From Vibrio jasicida CAIM 1864 = LMG 25398 (GTDB lineage: Bacteria; Pseudomonadota; Gammaproteobacteria; Enterobacterales; Vibrionaceae), in NCBI RefSeq assembly GCF_000400365.1, contig NZ_BAOG01000071.1, positions 1 through 64,000 on the forward strand: a stretch of DNA of 64,000 nucleotides, in the 5' to 3' direction. Each line of letters opens with the position of its first letter. The first letter of the stretch is position 1. The position numbers were made by a program, and so were the translations under genes. Positions 1 through 8,824 of this stretch are shown here, in pieces. The notes under the pieces were generated by a model. That model saw nothing but the letters and a program-made list of their open reading frames with translations, searched no databases and was not told where the DNA came from.

Positions 1-3000
1 CAACAAACACAGCGTCAGTTTGGTCTGAGCCAATGCCTGATAAATCATCTTCGTCTACAGCCAGAGGCACAACATTATCGATGATTGGTGCATCATCCGT
101 AATGGTGACTGGAATGGTTGCCGTGGTCGTATCACCATCAAAATCGGTGGCAATAATTGGGAAATCAATCGTCAGGCTGTCACTGTTAGCTGCATGGTCA
201 ATCGGGCCTTGCAGCGTAAAATCGTAAGTGCCATCTGTTGCTACGTTTAACGTGAATACCGGATTGCCGTCTGCGGTCGCCACATAAGTAAAGCTGCCAT
301 CACCGTTGGCGGTTTCCACCAAGATAATCGCCTCACCTTGAGAGGTCAGCCCCGCAACAGGATCAGCCGTTGAATCCAGTTGATAGCTCACCACTCGGTC
401 AGAGCCTTGAGTAGTGGTAAACGCACCTTCTACGAACAGATCGCCGCCTGGGTCTGAGCCCATACCGGTAAGGTCATCTTCATCGACACTTAACGCATCC
501 ACCGCTGTGATGGTCGGTACATCATCAACAATTGTGACTGGAATGGTTTCAGTGACAGTGTCGCCATCAAAGTCGGTTGCGATAATTGGGAAGTTCAGTG
601 TCAGCTCATCACTATCAACCGCGTGATCAATTGGCCCTTCTAGCGTGAAGTTATAAGTGCCATCCGTATTCACTGTCAAAGTAAATACAGGGTTGCCACC
701 CGCTGTTGCTTCGTAGGTAAAGCTACCATCACCATTTGCGGTTTCTGTTAGCGTTACCGCTACACCTTGCGATGTTAAACCGTCAACTGGTGTTGATGTG
801 CCATCGAGTTGGTAGCTCACCACTCGGTCTGAACCTTGTGTGGTGGTGAAGTTGCCATCAATAGAAATTGGATTGCTTTGGTCTGAGCCAATTGACGCTA
901 GATCATCTTCATCAACCGTAATAACGTCGACGTCGGTAATAACAGGCTTATCGTCCACGATTGTCACTGGGATAGTGGCATTTGTGGTATCGCCATCAAA
1001 GTCTGTCGCGATGATTGGGAAGTTCAGTGTCAACTCGTCGCTATCAACAGCATGATCAATTGGCCCTTCTAGCGTGAAGTTATAAGAGCCATCAGTATTC
1101 ACTGTCAGCGTAAAGACCGCTTCACTCCCCGCCGTCGCCTCGTAAGTAAAGCTGCCATCACCGTTTGCGGTTTCAGTCAGCGTGACGGCCACGCCTTGTG
1201 ATGTAAGGCCATCAACTGGTGTTGAAGAAGCATCGAGCTGATAGCTCACCACTCGATCAGAGCCTTGTGTAGTAGTGAAGTTGCCATCGATTGAAATCGG
1301 GTCAGTCTGATCTGAGCCAATCGTACCTAAATCATCTTCATCAACGGTAATTGCATCGACATCGGTAATGGTCGGCTTATCATCCACGATGGTAACAGGC
1401 AGTACGATTTGGCTTGTGTCACCATCGAAATCGGTAGCAATAACGCTAAAATCAAGGGTTAAGCTGTCGGTATTTGCCGCATGGTCGATTGGACCTTGCA
1501 GCTCAAAACTGTACGAGCCATCAGTATTCAAAATCAATGTGAAGACTGCACTACCATTTGCCGTTGCGCTGTAGGTGTAACTACCGTCTGCATTTTGCGT
1601 TTCGGCAATGGAGACGGTTTGCCCTTGAGATTGCAGGCCATTTAAAGGATCAGCATTTACATCCAACTGATACTGTACGACGCCATCAGAGCCCTGAGTT
1701 GTCGTGAACTGACCTTCAACCAACGTTGGCTGTGATTGGTCAGAGCCTACCGAACTTAAGTCATCTTCATCGACGGTAAGAGCAACAACGTCATTAATGG
1801 TTGGCACATCATCAGCAATGGTAACTGGTAGAACAAGTGAGCTGGTGTCACCGTCAAAGTCCGTTGCGACAATATTGAAGTCTAGAGTTAAGCTATCACT
1901 ACCCACAGCATGATCGATTGGACCTTCAAGGGTAAATGAATAAGAACCGTCAGGGTTCACTTGTAAGGTGAAGATAGCGTCCCCTTCTGCCGTTGCAGAA
2001 TAGGTAAAGCTGCCATCTGAGTTGGTTGTTTCCGTCAGAGAGATAGATCGACCCTGTGATTCCAACCCATTGAGTGGATCAGTGCCGCTCTCTAATTGAT
2101 AACTTACAACACGGTCTGAGCCCTGAGTCGTCGTGAAGCTGCCTTGCGCGAGCACAGAGTCGCTTTGATCGGAGCCGATGCTTGATAGATCATCTTCATC
2201 GACGGCTAGTGCATCAACGCCATCAATCGTAGGAACGTCATCTTGAACTTGAATGACAATTTGCGCCGCTTCTGGTGTGTTCGAACCTTCGGCAATCGAG
2301 GAGCGGTCGCCATCTGCATCTACCGCGTAAACTGGCAGTGAGAAAGTAAGCGAGTCATCGTTAGCACCCGTATGATCGAGTTGTTCATACAAGTTGAATT
2401 GGTATTCGCCCAATGTAGGCGCATCAATCGCCACATCAAATACGGTGATACGCACGCCATCCAGCTCGATGAAGCCTTCGTAAGTGCGCACACCGTTACT
2501 CTCGGACGCAAGTTCCAGTTGAACAACCTGCCCTTGAGATTGGAGTTCTCCACCAACATTAAACTCTGTAGGTTCCAACTCATAGTGATCAATGATGTCA
2601 CTTCCGACCGCTGTGGTGATCGACCCAGTACCACTTGTTACTACCGCGCCTTCCTGTGAACCTTGGTCAACCCCCGCCTCGTCTAAAGACAATCCCGTCA
2701 CGTTTTCAATCACTGGATTATCGCCATCAAGGATGGTCATCGTAAAGGTGTTGCTTGCCGTATCTTGGTCAAAGTCGACGATTGTGGTTGGCAAAGAGAG
2801 CTCAATCGTATCTTCACCGTTTGTTTGTTCTAACGGCTTAAATTGCTCAAATTGGTAGGTACCATCAGTATTCAAACTGATGGTTAAGACGGTTTCATTC
2901 GAGCCCGCAATGGACAAGGTGATAGTACTGCCGTCTTCAGAGAGTACCACCTCTGTCGCCTGATTATCACTCAGTAGGCCATCTAATTGACTAAGCCCTT

Positions 3001-4156
3001 CTTGATTAAACCTGACCGTTGCCAATTGATCACTACCAATATCAACAAAGGTGCCAGTGATTGGTACAGAAGAAGATTCAACGTTTTCAAAAGTAACGTT
3101 TTGCGGCGCAGGATCATCGCCATCAATAACGGTTGTCGTAAAATCGATAGGCGCTTGAATGCTGTTCCCACCAATATCTGCACCAGTAATATCAAAAGCG
3201 ATATTGATTTGATCACCGGAGATCGATACTTGGCCATCAGCAACAGACGCGACATGGTCAATACCCTGGCTAATCGTGGTAACGACCTCTAACTCTAAAT
3301 CACGGCCTAAAGATGTCGCTTCGATCTCGATACGAAGCACTTCGTTACCTTCTTGAGTACCGATAATGGCATTTTGCGCTTCGTCATAAACGAACGCCAC
3401 TGGCTGACCACCAGAGGTAATATCACTGTTAAGCTCACTTAACAAAGACTCTAAAGAAGACGTTTCGGGTACAAATGAAGTAGTATCAAGTGCGAGATCC
3501 CCTGCTTCAACCAGCACACTAGACGAAATGGTTTGCGGGTAGCTTGATAGAGAAATTGAGCCTTCTGTTACTTGAGAAGAAAGAGACTGACCGCCGTCAG
3601 CAAAAATGGTGATGTCGAGGCCATCAATATCATCGTCGGTTTCGGTATCACCGCTTGGAGCCGATGTCTCGAAGAAGGTTGATGCGAGTACTTCAGGATT
3701 GTTGTACTCAATGGTAACAAAGCCCGCATTCGCAGAACCGGAACCACCACCTCCGCCAGGGCCTGCAGCGGTTGCTTCTAAAATGGCGGTAGGGTCGGCA
3801 CCTTCCAAAATGGCTTGTTGAATCGCAGCCACGTCTTCTGCACCAAACTCAGCGTTTGCCGCTGCCGTTGGGTCAACATTGACTTGTCCGTCAACAGGCG
3901 CTTGAACGACCGGTTCCGTCGGTACAGCTTCAGGTGTCGGCGCTGGAATGCACGCCACACAATTTTCGTCTACTAAATAGAGAGAACCTTCCGCTAACAC
4001 TTCAATTGAAGCGCCGTTTTCCGTGATAATGACGTCACCCGGAACCAGTGTATCTCCAACGTTAACCGCTCTGACCTTCTCCTCAAGGTCTAAAGCGTAA
4101 ACATCCCCTTCGACAGCGTCTACAATGACGGCTTGCGGCACAGCTTGTGTACTCAT
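1..4156 (-). CDS. Giant LapA-type repeat adhesin, N-terminal part (3' end outside window)
   Basis: The minus frame is open from the ATG at 4154-4156 to the window edge (1385 codons, no stop). Residues 1-70 read as a retention module (MSTQAVPQAVIVDAVEGDVY...). Then comes a Pro/Val-rich linker, an exact TAAG motif at residues 129-132 (3761-3772) and a Gly-rich linker. After it are beta-sandwich-type repeats rich in VDEDDL, TTQGSD, DGSYSFTLEGPIDHA and ATDFDGD. This is the layout of type I secreted, LapG-cleaved adhesins such as LapA: the retention module plugs the outer-membrane pore and cleavage releases the protein. The C-terminal RTX/type I signal would lie to the left and cannot be checked. 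A G-rich SD precedes the start. The family call is strong; ligand and regulation are inferred. Confidence 0.9.
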   Translation of the reverse strand, partial: MSTQAVPQAVIVDAVEGDVYALDLEEKVRAVNVGDTLVPGDVIITENGASIEVLAEGSLYLVDENCVACIPAPTPEAVPTEPVVQAPVDGQVNVDPTAAANAEFGAEDVAAIQQAILEGADPTAILEATAAGPGGGGGSGSANAGFVTIEYNNPEVLASTFFETSAPSGDTETDDDIDGLDITIFADGGQSLSSQVTEGSISLSSYPQTISSSVLVEAGDLALDTTSFVPETSSLESLLSELNSDITSGGQPVAFVYDEAQNAIIGTQEGNEVLRIEIEATSLGRDLELEVVTTISQGIDHVASVADGQVSISGDQINIAFDITGADIGGNSIQAPIDFTTTVIDGDDPAPQNVTFENVESSSVPITGTFVDIGSDQLATVRFNQEGLSQLDGLLSDNQATEVVLSEDGSTITLSIAGSNETVLTISLNTDGTYQFEQFKPLEQTNGEDTIELSLPTTIVDFDQDTASNTFTMTILDGDNPVIENVTGLSLDEAGVDQGSQEGAVVTSGTGSITTAVGSDIIDHYELEPTEFNVGGELQSQGQVVQLELASESNGVRTYEGFIELDGVRITVFDVAIDAPTLGEYQFNLYEQLDHTGANDDSLTFSLPVYAVDADGDRSSIAEGSNTPEAAQIVIQVQDDVPTIDGVDALAVDEDDLSSIGSDQSDSVLAQGSFTTTQGSDRVVSYQLESGTDPLNGLESQGRSISLTETTNSDGSFTYSATAEGDAIFTLQVNPDGSYSFTLEGPIDHAVGSDSLTLDFNIVATDFDGDTSSLVLPVTIADDVPTINDVVALTVDEDDLSSVGSDQSQPTLVEGQFTTTQGSDGVVQYQLDVNADPLNGLQSQGQTVSIAETQNADGSYTYSATANGSAVFTLILNTDGSYSFELQGPIDHAANTDSLTLDFSVIATDFDGDTSQIVLPVTIVDDKPTITDVDAITVDEDDLGTIGSDQTDPISIDGNFTTTQGSDRVVSYQLDASSTPVDGLTSQGVAVTLTETANGDGSFTYEATAGSEAVFTLTVNTDGSYNFTLEGPIDHAVDSDELTLNFPIIATDFDGDTTNATIPVTIVDDKPVITDVDVITVDEDDLASIGSDQSNPISIDGNFTTTQGSDRVVSYQLDGTSTPVDGLTSQGVAVTLTETANGDGSFTYEATAGGNPVFTLTVNTDGTYNFTLEGPIDHAVDSDELTLNFPIIATDFDGDTVTETIPVTIVDDVPTITAVDALSVDEDDLTGMGSDPGGDLFVEGAFTTTQGSDRVVSYQLDSTADPVAGLTSQGEAIILVETANGDGSFTYVATADGNPVFTLNVATDGTYDFTLQGPIDHAANSDSLTIDFPIIATDFDGDTTTATIPVTITDDAPIIDNVVPLAVDEDDLSGIGSDQTDAVFV
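56..2203 (-). repeat. Tandem 143-residue repeats (T1SS-143 type) inside the adhesin gene
   Basis: The Val codon of the VDEDDL motif falls at 2201-2203, 1772-1774, 1343-1345, 914-916, 485-487 and 56-58. Every step is exactly 429 nt, or 143 codons, with no indel. Each unit repeats the same order: DDVPTI, VDEDDL, TTQGSD, the QL-D segment, SQG, DGSYTY, the FTL-V segment, GPIDHA, ATDFDGD, PVTI. The next unit upstream is 161 codons long and diverged. The length and motifs match the T1SS-143 repeat of Vibrio type I secreted giant proteins. Confidence 0.9.
3761..3772 (-). other. Predicted LapG-type protease cleavage motif TAAG
   Basis: Codons 129-132 of the adhesin read Thr-Ala-Ala-Gly, preceded by an Ala/Glu-rich helix-like stretch (AAIQQAILEGADPTAILEA) and followed by PGGGGGSG. 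LapG periplasmic cysteine proteases cut LapA-type adhesins within this motif. The position just after the retention module is the expected one. Confidence 0.75.
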
Positions 4157-4437
4157 CTGACCCCCGCTAAATGGTTAACGTCTTTACGTTAGACCTTTAT
4201 AAATTATTTTAGTTTATCGGAATGTGATTCACATTTTCTCATACGCTGATTTAACTAACTATTGAGTCAATAAACAATCATATTTTGCACTTTCGTTAAT
4301 CAGTCGAAACGAAATCAGGATATAGTCACAATTATGTGACACCTTAACTAAGGTAAAACCCCAACCAAGCATATGAAAATAATAGCTTATTAATCAAAGT
4401 TTAGTTAGTTTGCATGAAAACTAGAAATGGAATCAGC

Positions 4438-4701
4438 TTAATGACTGAGAACAAGGCCGCCGGTGCCAATCAAAAGCGGTAGAAAAGCGAACAAAATGTC
4501 AAAACTAGAAGAACGCTTGGCGAGCCTGATCAGTAAGGGAGAAGAGAAGAACATGACCATCAAGTATTGGATTGCATAGTCAGAAGGAATCACAAGCAAC
4601 ATGACAACGTGCGTCATAATATGAATAACCACGCCCCACGAATGAGGTTTGGTACGCATCATCAAAGCAAGTGAATACAGAAAACTAATAGCAACAGGCA
4701 T
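4438..4701 (-). CDS. Small inner-membrane protein, probably Fur-regulated (function unknown)
   Basis: This 87-residue protein has three likely membrane helices (about 1-16, 24-52 and 66-86) and no family I recognise. It starts MPVAISFLYS. A Fur-box-like sequence lies 18-36 nt upstream of its ATG, so iron repression is likely. The SD is weak (GAG a few bases upstream). It stands alone between the adhesin gene and the divergent YgjV-like gene. The membrane topology is seen in the sequence; the iron link is inferred from the operator. It could be an iron-starvation accessory membrane protein. Confidence 0.55.
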   Translation of the reverse strand: MPVAISFLYSLALMMRTKPHSWGVVIHIMTHVVMLLVIPSDYAIQYLMVMFFSSPLLIRLAKRSSSFDILFAFLPLLIGTGGLVLSH

Positions 4702-4718
4702 AACTCAATTCTTTAATT

Positions 4719-4737
4719 AATAATGATTCTCATTTTC
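4719..4737. promoter_or_regulatory. Fur-box-like operator
   Basis: The sequence AATAATGATTCTCATTTTC matches the 19-bp Fur consensus GATAATGATAATCATTATC at 15 of 19 positions. It sits directly upstream of the small membrane gene at 4438-4701. A weaker half-site (GATTGATAATAAC on the minus strand) lies near 4790-4806. Confidence 0.6.
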
Positions 4738-5025
4738 AATATTATGTCATTGTTGTCATTGCTTCAACTTTGTTTTGTCTATCATTTGAATCGTTATTAT
4801 CAATCAACATAATAAGTAAAATTATCAACAATTTCTTTCCTAAACGTTTGCGTAATCGCTAACCTTCTCTTAACCTTGATTTGAGGCTTTCATCACGATT
4901 TTTCCATTGCTATAGTTCACCCATCAGAACAAACAAGACCATTCGAGGCATGGAGCTTCCTCGCTAATCTCAAGATGAGAAGAATAGGTACCGAAAACAT
5001 TCGGCAGATTTAAGAGGGTCAAATA
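4738..5025. other. Divergent intergenic region
   Basis: This AT-rich stretch lies between the Fur-box small membrane gene and the YgjV-like gene. It should hold the promoter of the latter. I see no convincing reading frame, repeat or RNA gene in it. Confidence 0.5.
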
Positions 5026-5274
5026 ATGGAGATGAATATGGTTGAGATTTTAGGTTACGCGGCATCAATCATGGTTGCTATTTCGCTGACTATGAAAGAC
5101 ATCGTTAAACTACGTATCCTAAACTTCATCGGCTGTGCACTGTTCACTGCATACGGTCTAATGATTGATGCGTGGCCTGTTGTGCTAACAAATGGTTTTA
5201 TTGCATGTGTTAACGTGTACTTCCTTGCTAAAATGCAGCAGGAAAAAAAAAGCCTAGCGCCTGAAGAAGCCTAG
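5026..5274 (+). CDS. YgjV/SemiSWEET-like small membrane protein
   Basis: This 82-residue protein has three membrane helices (about 7-24, 30-50 and 53-70) and a charged C-tail, the size and layout of SemiSWEET half-transporters and the YgjV family. The motif LRILNFIGCALFTAYGL is typical of the second helix of such three-helix bundles. The ATG at 5026 has AAGAGGG about 8 nt upstream. The in-frame ATG at 5038, with GGAG before it, is an alternative start (78 aa). A strong hairpin terminator follows directly. Substrate unknown. Confidence 0.65.
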   Translation: MEMNMVEILGYAASIMVAISLTMKDIVKLRILNFIGCALFTAYGLMIDAWPVVLTNGFIACVNVYFLAKMQQEKKSLAPEEA

Positions 5275-5289
5275 TAGAAATGATTTTAG

Positions 5290-5322
5290 AAAGCCCGTAA
5301 GTGTTACGCTTACGGGCTTTTT
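5290..5322 (+). terminator. Intrinsic terminator after the YgjV-like gene
   Basis: A 12-bp stem, AAAGCCCGTAAG with CTTACGGGCTTT, encloses a short loop and is followed by a T-run. The A-run on the other side lets it also serve the convergent DUF2218 gene. Confidence 0.85.
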
Positions 5323-5356
5323 CGTTTGTTTCTTTTGATCCGCTCGTGCACTTTCG

Positions 5357-5638
5357 TTATCGTATCCAGTTCAACTCTAGAGTTTCACGACGCGAAAACA
5401 TTTCTACATGAACCGACACAACGCCCTTCACTTTTTCTAATGACTCTTCAGAGTCCGCCTCACAAGTTATCAGTAAACGCTCCCCCTCTAACTTGAACTC
5501 CGTATTTCCAACAGGAAATGTCACCAAACCTTTTTCATCATTCCAAGTCGCCGGCACTTTACGTGCGAAGTGGCGACACAAAGTCACGAGATATTTCGCC
5601 GCATGCTCGCTTTCAATTACAGTGGTTTCTTTGATCAA
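5357..5638 (-). CDS. DUF2218 family protein
   Basis: This 93-residue soluble protein contains the family hallmarks: an N-terminal SEHAAKYLVTLCRHFARKVPA segment and a following FPVGNTEFKLEG...L.I.C strand region. DUF2218 proteins are often encoded beside TonB receptors and siderophore genes. Here the gene lies 80 nt downstream of a TonB receptor on the same strand and may be co-transcribed and Fur-controlled with it. The molecular function is not established. It ends at the convergent terminator shared with the YgjV-like gene. Confidence 0.75.
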   Translation of the reverse strand: MIKETTVIESEHAAKYLVTLCRHFARKVPATWNDEKGLVTFPVGNTEFKLEGERLLITCEADSEESLEKVKGVVSVHVEMFSRRETLELNWIR

Positions 5639-5718
5639 TTTCAGTCCCTCGTCCCTTTCATAAAAAAGGCTCTCGTACGAGAGCCAAACATCTAAGGTTG
5701 CTGTTATTGCCCTTAGAG

Positions 5719-7725
5719 TTAGAATTGATAAGCGGCAGACAACTTGTAGTTACGCCCTGGTTCGTAATCGTCTAACGTAATCCCCCTTGCTGTGCCCGAG
5801 CGAGAGGCGTGAGACGTGTAAAGCTCATCAAATACGTTATCAATACCAAAGGTGACCGATAGCCCGTCAACGTTAGAAGGCACCCATTGTGCGTACAAGT
5901 TGTGAACATCGTAACTGTCTTTCTTCGGTTGGCCGTCAAACACATTGTCTTCCTCAAGCACAAACATTGAGTTCCAACCAAAGATGGTTTCTAACGAATC
6001 AGATTGGTAATCCAGCGTTAAAGCGATACTGTCACCCATGTCAATACTACGGCCATTGCCTCCCGCTACTGGGCCGCCCGTATCTTTGTTCTTCGTATCC
6101 GATATAGAATAAGACAGCTTGCTGCCGAAGCTCTCGTAACCGTAGAAAGCGCTTGCTTCAAAACCTTTGATCTCGACATCACCTTCATTGTAAATAAGGT
6201 ATGTTTGAGTCGCTCCTTGATACGCTTCTGCAATGTAGTCATCAATATCGGTTTGGAACACGGTTAGGTTTGCGCCAAATGTGTGTTCATTTACCGTCTT
6301 ATTGAAACGAACACCACCTTGGGTATTGAGTCCCGTTTCTGGTTTCAAACCATCTTGTAGATAAGCCACATCTTGGTATGCAATAAAGGTTTCCATTAGT
6401 TCTGGACCTTTAAATAGCGAGCGAGAACTTGCAAACAACGTCCAGTCTTGTGTTACTGCCCATTCTGCCGCTAGTGCCCATGTCACTTCGTCGTAATCGT
6501 TGTTACCTGTTTCAGCTTTGCGTTGGTAGTCGTCAAATCGTAGGCCGGCTGTGATCGAAAGTGCATCCGAGATAAAGAATTGGTCTTCGACGAACAAAGC
6601 TGTAGAAACCGCAGATTCATCCATGAACTTGCTGCTGCCATAGTAACTTTCAGAAGTCTTATCCATGTAATCAAGGCCGTAAGTCGCGCGATGATCAAAG
6701 CTACCCAGAGTGAGCACTGATTGGAATTTTGCGCTTAAGCCAAAGTTCTGGTTTTTCGCGGTATTTTTCGATAAGCGGTTTGCTGGCCAACGCGGCGCCA
6801 TGACAGATTCATCACGGACGATTTCGGTTTCAGTGTTATATAACGTGACGTCCCCTTGGTGTTGCTCACCACGAAGCTCATAACTTAATGTGACCGTGTC
6901 ACGGTCATAATCGGTTGGAATTAGAAGCTCACTCGACAAACCGTTATTGGCATCACCAGACATATCAGGGCGTGGGTTGTAATCACCACTGTCACGATAC
7001 ATATCGTATGAGATTTCTAGTCGGTGAATATCGCCAAACTCATAACCGAGCTTACCTAAGATGTTGTAAACATCTCCTTTCGCACCAAAGGTTTTATTGC
7101 CATCACCATCTTTAAAGTCATCACGTGTTACGTAGTGACCATAGACCATCGCGTCCACATTTTCAGACAGCAATCCATATAGTGTTAGAGAACCTTGTTG
7201 GTTGTCGTTAGACGCATAACCGCCGTAAACGCGAGCACCAAAGTTTTCATCGTAACGCAGCAGATCACGAGCATCTTTAGTTTCAAAGTACACTGAACCG
7301 CCAAGACCGCTTTGGGTAACTGAGTTATTACCCACTTGGATATCTGCTGACTTTAGAATGTCTGGGTTGAGTGTTAGGTTACCAATATGGTGGAACATGT
7401 TGGCATGCTGAGAGGCGCCGTCTAAACGGATATCAAGATCGGTTTCACCAAGACCACGAATGGTGATACGTTGATTGACAGAATGTGTACCGCCCACGTC
7501 AACGCCGGGAATATCACGAAGCAAATCAGACATGTGGTCAGCTTGTTTGAGCGACATATCGTCGGCAAACATTGATTCGGTGTTACTGGATACCTTCGTA
7601 CCCCATACCACTACCCCTTCGAAGTGAGAATCTTGATCTTGGGCTAAAGCGGGATGAGCAAGTGCCACCACGACTGCTAGGCATAGGCTTGAAAGCTTAA
7701 TTGATGAGCTAACTGGGCTTTCCAT
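5719..7725 (-). CDS. TonB-dependent outer-membrane siderophore receptor
   Basis: This 668-residue protein has a signal peptide (about 1-28, ending ALA). A plug domain follows (about 45-155; GVVVWGTKV, DLLRDIPGVDVGG, ITIRGLGETDLDIRLDGA, GLGGSVYFETKD). A long beta-barrel ends in the C-terminal aromatic strand YKLSAAYQF. It should import a ferric siderophore using TonB energy. An AraC regulator is divergent from it across a Fur box, the arrangement of vctA/vctR-like and desA/desR-like Vibrio loci. The exact ligand cannot be read from the sequence. I saw no truncation. Confidence 0.88.
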   Translation of the reverse strand: MESPVSSSIKLSSLCLAVVVALAHPALAQDQDSHFEGVVVWGTKVSSNTESMFADDMSLKQADHMSDLLRDIPGVDVGGTHSVNQRITIRGLGETDLDIRLDGASQHANMFHHIGNLTLNPDILKSADIQVGNNSVTQSGLGGSVYFETKDARDLLRYDENFGARVYGGYASNDNQQGSLTLYGLLSENVDAMVYGHYVTRDDFKDGDGNKTFGAKGDVYNILGKLGYEFGDIHRLEISYDMYRDSGDYNPRPDMSGDANNGLSSELLIPTDYDRDTVTLSYELRGEQHQGDVTLYNTETEIVRDESVMAPRWPANRLSKNTAKNQNFGLSAKFQSVLTLGSFDHRATYGLDYMDKTSESYYGSSKFMDESAVSTALFVEDQFFISDALSITAGLRFDDYQRKAETGNNDYDEVTWALAAEWAVTQDWTLFASSRSLFKGPELMETFIAYQDVAYLQDGLKPETGLNTQGGVRFNKTVNEHTFGANLTVFQTDIDDYIAEAYQGATQTYLIYNEGDVEIKGFEASAFYGYESFGSKLSYSISDTKNKDTGGPVAGGNGRSIDMGDSIALTLDYQSDSLETIFGWNSMFVLEEDNVFDGQPKKDSYDVHNLYAQWVPSNVDGLSVTFGIDNVFDELYTSHASRSGTARGITLDDYEPGRNYKLSAAYQF

Positions 7726-7746
7726 AAACGTCTTCCTAAATATAAA

Positions 7747-7761
7747 TGATAATAATTCTCA
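7747..7761. promoter_or_regulatory. Shared Fur box between receptor and AraC regulator
   Basis: TGATAATAATTCTCA matches the 7-1-7 Fur core TGATAATNATTATCA at all but one position. It lies 22 nt upstream of the receptor ATG and 81 nt upstream of the preferred AraC start, so one site could repress both directions. It also overlaps the upstream-most ATG of the AraC frame, which argues against that start. Confidence 0.8.
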
Positions 7762-7841
7762 CGTATGATAGGGTCGCTATTGATAAATACAAAGACGAAT
7801 CACTTATGCGAAATCGCATAGGTGTTATGAGGAAACGTCAA

Positions 7842-8813
7842 ATGGCGGAAGAGACAAAAAAAAGAACTAAAATTGCCAAAGTGGCTCTAACCAAAAAGCT
7901 TGAGCAGACGGAAAAACAGATCATTGTGACTCAAGGTCAAAGCAGCCAAACCCAACTCGCGGAAGGTCAATTCCTCTCCTACCAATACAACGACCAAATC
8001 TTTGTTCATGGCGGACGTTGCATTGAATTAGTCGATTCGAATATCGTTTCAACCGCACATTCTGCACTACTGATTACCATTCTTTTGGAGGGAAAACTCT
8101 CTTTTGGTTACGATGACCTCCAATTTGACTTTGACGCAAGCAAAGGCCCACAAGGCGTGGTTGTTAACCTAGCTAAGCCTGCAAACTTCCGCCGCTCGCT
8201 GATTCAAAACAACCGAATGAATAAGATTAATATTCTTATTAAGCCACCTTGGTTGGAATCGAGAATGGCGGGACATTGCGGTCACAAGCGCTTTATTGAA
8301 ACTCACCAAGCCTTTTACACGCTGGAGCTTAATGAGACGTTAATTGATTTGACACGAGCTCTCACTCAACATGAATCTCCCACAAACATGAAAGATCGTA
8401 TCGGGGTAGAGAGTTTGATCTACCAAGTGCTCTCCCACTCGATTGGGCAAATGCCAGACGACTACTGCGCAGAGTGCGAAGAGAAAAAGCGTTCTGGCGA
8501 TGCTCGAATCGAGGATGTAGTCAGTTATATCGAGACGCACCTCGAAGAAGATTTAACCTTAGAGCGCTTAGCAGAACAGTTCTCGATGAGCGTTTCTAAT
8601 CTGCAGCGTCGCTTTAAACAATCTTTTAATATGACCATCAACGGTTACATCCGTCACCGCCGCTTAGAGATCGCTCGCCAGCATTTGGAGCGCGGATTAG
8701 TGACTATCACAGAAGCGGCATACGAGGCGGGTTACCACCACCCATCGAACTTTACCAACGCCTTCAAGAAAGTGTTTGGTGTTCCACCACACGAGGTCGT
8801 AAACAGCCATTGA
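7842..8813 (+). CDS. AraC-family regulator of the adjacent siderophore receptor
   Basis: The protein has 323 residues from the ATG at 7842, which has TGAGGA about 8 nt upstream. In-frame ATGs at 7746, 7806 and 7827 are less likely because the first is inside the Fur box. The N-terminus is basic, the middle is a ligand-binding-type beta domain (about 40-200), and the C-terminal AraC double HTH covers about 225-320 (IEDVVSYIETHLEEDLTLERLAEQF, EAAYEAGYHHPSNFTNAFKKVFGVPP). A cluster of cysteines (CAECEEKK) lies in the linker. By analogy with VctR, DesR and PchR it probably activates the divergent receptor gene when siderophore is present. That role is inferred from context. Confidence 0.85.
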   Translation: MAEETKKRTKIAKVALTKKLEQTEKQIIVTQGQSSQTQLAEGQFLSYQYNDQIFVHGGRCIELVDSNIVSTAHSALLITILLEGKLSFGYDDLQFDFDASKGPQGVVVNLAKPANFRRSLIQNNRMNKINILIKPPWLESRMAGHCGHKRFIETHQAFYTLELNETLIDLTRALTQHESPTNMKDRIGVESLIYQVLSHSIGQMPDDYCAECEEKKRSGDARIEDVVSYIETHLEEDLTLERLAEQFSMSVSNLQRRFKQSFNMTINGYIRHRRLEIARQHLERGLVTITEAAYEAGYHHPSNFTNAFKKVFGVPPHEVVNSH

Positions 8814-8824
8814 TGGTATCCATA

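Noticed and set aside
33..1574. Several plus-strand frames of 64-71 residues (e.g. 33-227, 414-626, 840-1055, 1368-1574) with similar Ser/Val-rich sequences.
   Set aside because: They are antisense shadows of the adhesin repeats; the similarity comes from the repeats themselves and the minus frame is fully open.
2372..3292. Plus- and minus-strand frames of about 90-105 residues inside the adhesin.
   Set aside because: They overlap the long in-frame adhesin and have no independent SD or family.
7746..7841. Extra N-terminal 32 residues of the AraC frame.
   Set aside because: The first ATG is inside the Fur box and lacks an SD; the start at 7842 has one.
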